From contig NZ_GL892005.1 in the NCBI RefSeq assembly GCF_000213575.1, forward strand, positions 124,001-188,000: 64,000 bases of DNA. The letters run 5' to 3'. Position 1 is the first letter of the stretch; each line of letters opens with the position of its first letter. Shown here one piece after another: positions 62,487 through 64,000 of the stretch. This DNA is from Dysgonomonas mossii DSM 22836. GTDB lineage: Bacteria > Bacteroidota > Bacteroidia > Bacteroidales > Dysgonomonadaceae. The notes under the pieces were generated by a model. That model saw nothing but the letters and a program-made list of their open reading frames with translations, was not told the DNA's origin and searched no databases. A program made the position numbers and the translations under genes.

Positions 62487-62894
62487 ATGAAAACAAAACT
62501 AGTGATATTTGTGTTTTTGATAACATGCTTTGGGCTGTCTATACCAACGGTTTCAATAACTGCTGCAGAGACCGATGCGATGGATGCGCAAGTTATATCC
62601 AGCAAGTCTCCTTCTGCTGTAACTTTATCAAAGATTGAAAATTTATCAATTGCAAGCAGGACAGATAATTCTTCGATGGCTACAACATTAAATAAAGTTG
62701 GTGGCACAAGAGCCCTTACAGACTGGGGTACAGATCCAACCTTGCCCGGACAAGGTGGAGAAGTAACAGACCCGGGTCAAGTAGGAGAAGCAGCTCCCAT
62801 AGGAGATATTACACTTCCTATAATTCTATTTGCGTTAGTTATTTATTTCGCTTATAGAGGAGTTTCTACTTCAAAAAGAAGAAATAATTTCTAA
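62487..62894 (+). CDS. Small signal-peptide protein with C-terminal membrane anchor
   Basis: 135 residues. Signal peptide (about 1-28, ending VSITAAE). The middle is Ser/Thr-rich and then Gly/Pro/Asp-rich (WGTDPTLPGQGGEVTDPGQV). The end is a PIGDITLP motif, a hydrophobic helix (IILFALVIYFAYRGV) and a basic tail (STSKRRNNF), the three-part layout of a sorting signal such as PEP-CTERM. The motif itself is not one I know. It is probably co-transcribed with the T9SS cargo gene 35 bases upstream. Confidence 0.7.
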   Translation: MKTKLVIFVFLITCFGLSIPTVSITAAETDAMDAQVISSKSPSAVTLSKIENLSIASRTDNSSMATTLNKVGGTRALTDWGTDPTLPGQGGEVTDPGQVGEAAPIGDITLPIILFALVIYFAYRGVSTSKRRNNF

Positions 62895-62913
62895 TACAAG
62901 TTTATAATGATAA

Positions 62914-62997
62914 AATAGGAGAGTGTTAATTAACATTCTCCTATGCCAATAATCATAAAAGTCCCATGTGTCACACGGCAAATGGGACTTTTATATT
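62914..62997 (+). terminator. Two hairpins after the small anchored protein gene
   Basis: ATAGGAGAGTGTT pairs with AACATTCTCCTAT (62914-62945, one G-U), then AAAAGTCCCAT pairs with ATGGGACTTTTA (62956-62997). Only the second is followed by T. They can serve both the plus-strand operon and the minus-strand GPx gene. Confidence 0.65.
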
Positions 62998-63011
62998 TAT
63001 ATGAGTAAAAA

Positions 63012-63548
63012 TTACTTTTCTATCCAGTTTATGATTTTATCACAAAAAGGATCTTCTCGTGGAGCTGCAAAATCTACAAGTTGACCATTCTCATCAATCA
63101 TAAATTTCTGAAAATTCCATTGTACCTCTGCATCCATTTTCCCGTTCTGTGATTTTTCTGTCAGCCATCTATAGAGCGGTGCTTTCTTGTCGCCTACTAC
63201 GTCTATTTTGCTCATCATAGGGAACGATACATTATATTTGAGTGTACAGAATGTTTTTATTTCTTCATTTGTTCCGGGTTCTTGACCGTTAAAATTATTA
63301 GCGGGAAAACCTATTACGACAAAATTCTTGTCTTTGTATTTTTCGTAAAGGTCTTGTAATTTGTCATATTGAGGAGTAAGCCCACATTTGGACGCGACAT
63401 TTACTACCAAAACTTTTTTACCTTTTAGGCTTGAGAGATCAAAATCGTTACCGTCAATGTCTTTTACTTTAAAATCATATAAGGATACTTGCGCTATCAT
63501 AACTGTAGAAATTATACTGAATAGAGTTGCTAAAATTAAATGTTTCAT
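63012..63548 (-). CDS. Glutathione peroxidase-like thiol peroxidase
   Basis: 178 residues with a signal peptide (about 1-20, STVMIAQ), so it is periplasmic. The active-site region is VVNVASKCGLTPQYDKLQDL (peroxidatic Cys), then VIGFPANNFNGQEPGTNEEI (Gln) and EVQWNFQKFMIDENGQLVDF (Trp). The Cys replaces selenocysteine. Bacteroidetes lack glutathione, so a thioredoxin-like partner is likelier. Removes lipid or hydrogen peroxides. Confidence 0.93.
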   Translation of the reverse strand: MKHLILATLFSIISTVMIAQVSLYDFKVKDIDGNDFDLSSLKGKKVLVVNVASKCGLTPQYDKLQDLYEKYKDKNFVVIGFPANNFNGQEPGTNEEIKTFCTLKYNVSFPMMSKIDVVGDKKAPLYRWLTEKSQNGKMDAEVQWNFQKFMIDENGQLVDFAAPREDPFCDKIINWIEK

Positions 63549-63721
63549 ATTGTATTATTTATTTAGTGACTATACTTAAAACAACTAGTATATGCAGAAT
63601 GTTTTGTTAATAAATATAGAATAACCGTGTTACATCTTCGTTATATTTTATAGTATTTGATGCTGTGTTTCCTTGTATCTTTTTTAAAAAGATTACCTTT
63701 ACGGCGTCAAAACAAAATAAT

Positions 63722-64000
63722 ATGGATTTTAATTTAGAGATATTTTCCCTGGTTTTATTTATCGGGGCATGTTTTGCCGGATTTATAGGTTCGCTTACAG
63801 GTTTAGGAGGAGGAGTAATTGTAATCCCTATTTTAACCCTTGGATTTGGTGTAGATATCAGATATGCAGTAGGAGCTGCATTGGTTACATCTATTGCCAC
63901 ATCTTCAGGAGCTGCCGCGGCATATATAAAAGAAGGGATAACCAACGTGCGCATTGGTATGTTTCTCGAAATAGCAACAACGACGGGAGCTGTTGCGGGT
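63722..64000 (+). CDS. TauE/SafE-type membrane permease, 5' part (cut by window edge)
   Basis: 93 residues seen, beginning MDFNLEIFSLVLFIGACFAG. Two glycine-rich membrane segments follow: FIGSLTGLGGGVIVIPILTL (the SLTGLGGG signature of the first repeat) and VGAALVTSIATSSGAAAAYI, then EGITNVRIGMFLEIATTTGA. This is the TauE/SafE family of anion exporters (sulfite, sulfoacetate and others); substrate unknown. The C-terminal repeat lies beyond the window. TACCTTTA at 63692-63699 is a weak -7 match. Confidence 0.88.
   Translation, partial: MDFNLEIFSLVLFIGACFAGFIGSLTGLGGGVIVIPILTLGFGVDIRYAVGAALVTSIATSSGAAAAYIKEGITNVRIGMFLEIATTTGAVAG

Overview
The window reads as a chromosomal segment of a Bacteroidales bacterium, most probably Dysgonomonas or a close relative. 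That placement is an inference from gene content: a NigD-like lipoprotein, DUF4468, DUF4301, DUF2723, a type IX secretion C-terminal domain and a PASTA-rluD-ddl-acyltransferase cluster. Promoters of the form TAnnTTTG, with or without an upstream TTTG, and the scarcity of Shine-Dalgarno sequences agree with it. DNA is moderately A+T-rich and densely coding. I saw no rRNA, tRNA, CRISPR array, transposase or prophage.

Layout. 1-4.5 kb: 5' part of dsbD (minus, cut by the window edge), a phosphoethanolamine-transferase-type membrane sulfatase and an outer-membrane barrel protein. 4.5-14.4 kb: a complete minus-strand tryptophan operon, trpL-trpB-trpE-trpG-trpB2-trpD-oxidoreductase-MFS-trpC-trpF-trpA. 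It has a leader peptide with three consecutive Trp codons, a terminator/antiterminator pair, a second TrpB-type gene and two non-trp genes embedded in tight spacing. trpA as read needs a -1 shift exactly at an A AAA AAG heptamer. 14.5-20 kb: metallophosphoesterase, thioesterase, DUF721 protein and recF, an HTH protein flanked by repeats, a NigD-like lipoprotein and a polysaccharide deacetylase. 20-24.4 kb: a large DUF2723 glycosyltransferase-like membrane protein and a coiled-coil lipoprotein.

24.5-32 kb: ECF sigma factor with an overlapping membrane-anchored beta-barrel partner, AcpH, a glycosyltransferase, a basic low-complexity secreted protein, a zinc-ribbon/AraC pair and a GNAT-YoaP acetyltransferase. 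32.4-34.9 kb: two unrecognised lipoproteins in noticeably A+T-richer DNA. 35-42 kb: DUF4468, acyltransferase, ddl, rluD, PASTA protein, an Lrp-type regulator and two FKBP isomerases. 42-46 kb: sirtuin, CBM9-like protein, glycoside-hydrolase-like lipoprotein and another lipoprotein. 46-59.7 kb: mostly housekeeping genes (pepD, flippase-like protein, rsmA, corA, PPK2, nitroreductase, gamma carbonic anhydrase, thioredoxin-like protein, aminopeptidase P, bactofilin, folB, rRNA/tRNA methyltransferase, DUF4301). 59.9-64 kb: a T9SS cargo protein with a small membrane-anchored partner, glutathione peroxidase and the start of a TauE/SafE permease.

The strongest novel signals are the trp attenuator, the slippery frameshift in trpA, the accessory genes in that operon, and a conserved 43-44 nt intergenic element present three times (near 17.5, 47.7 and 52.1 kb). 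The last has not been matched to anything I know.
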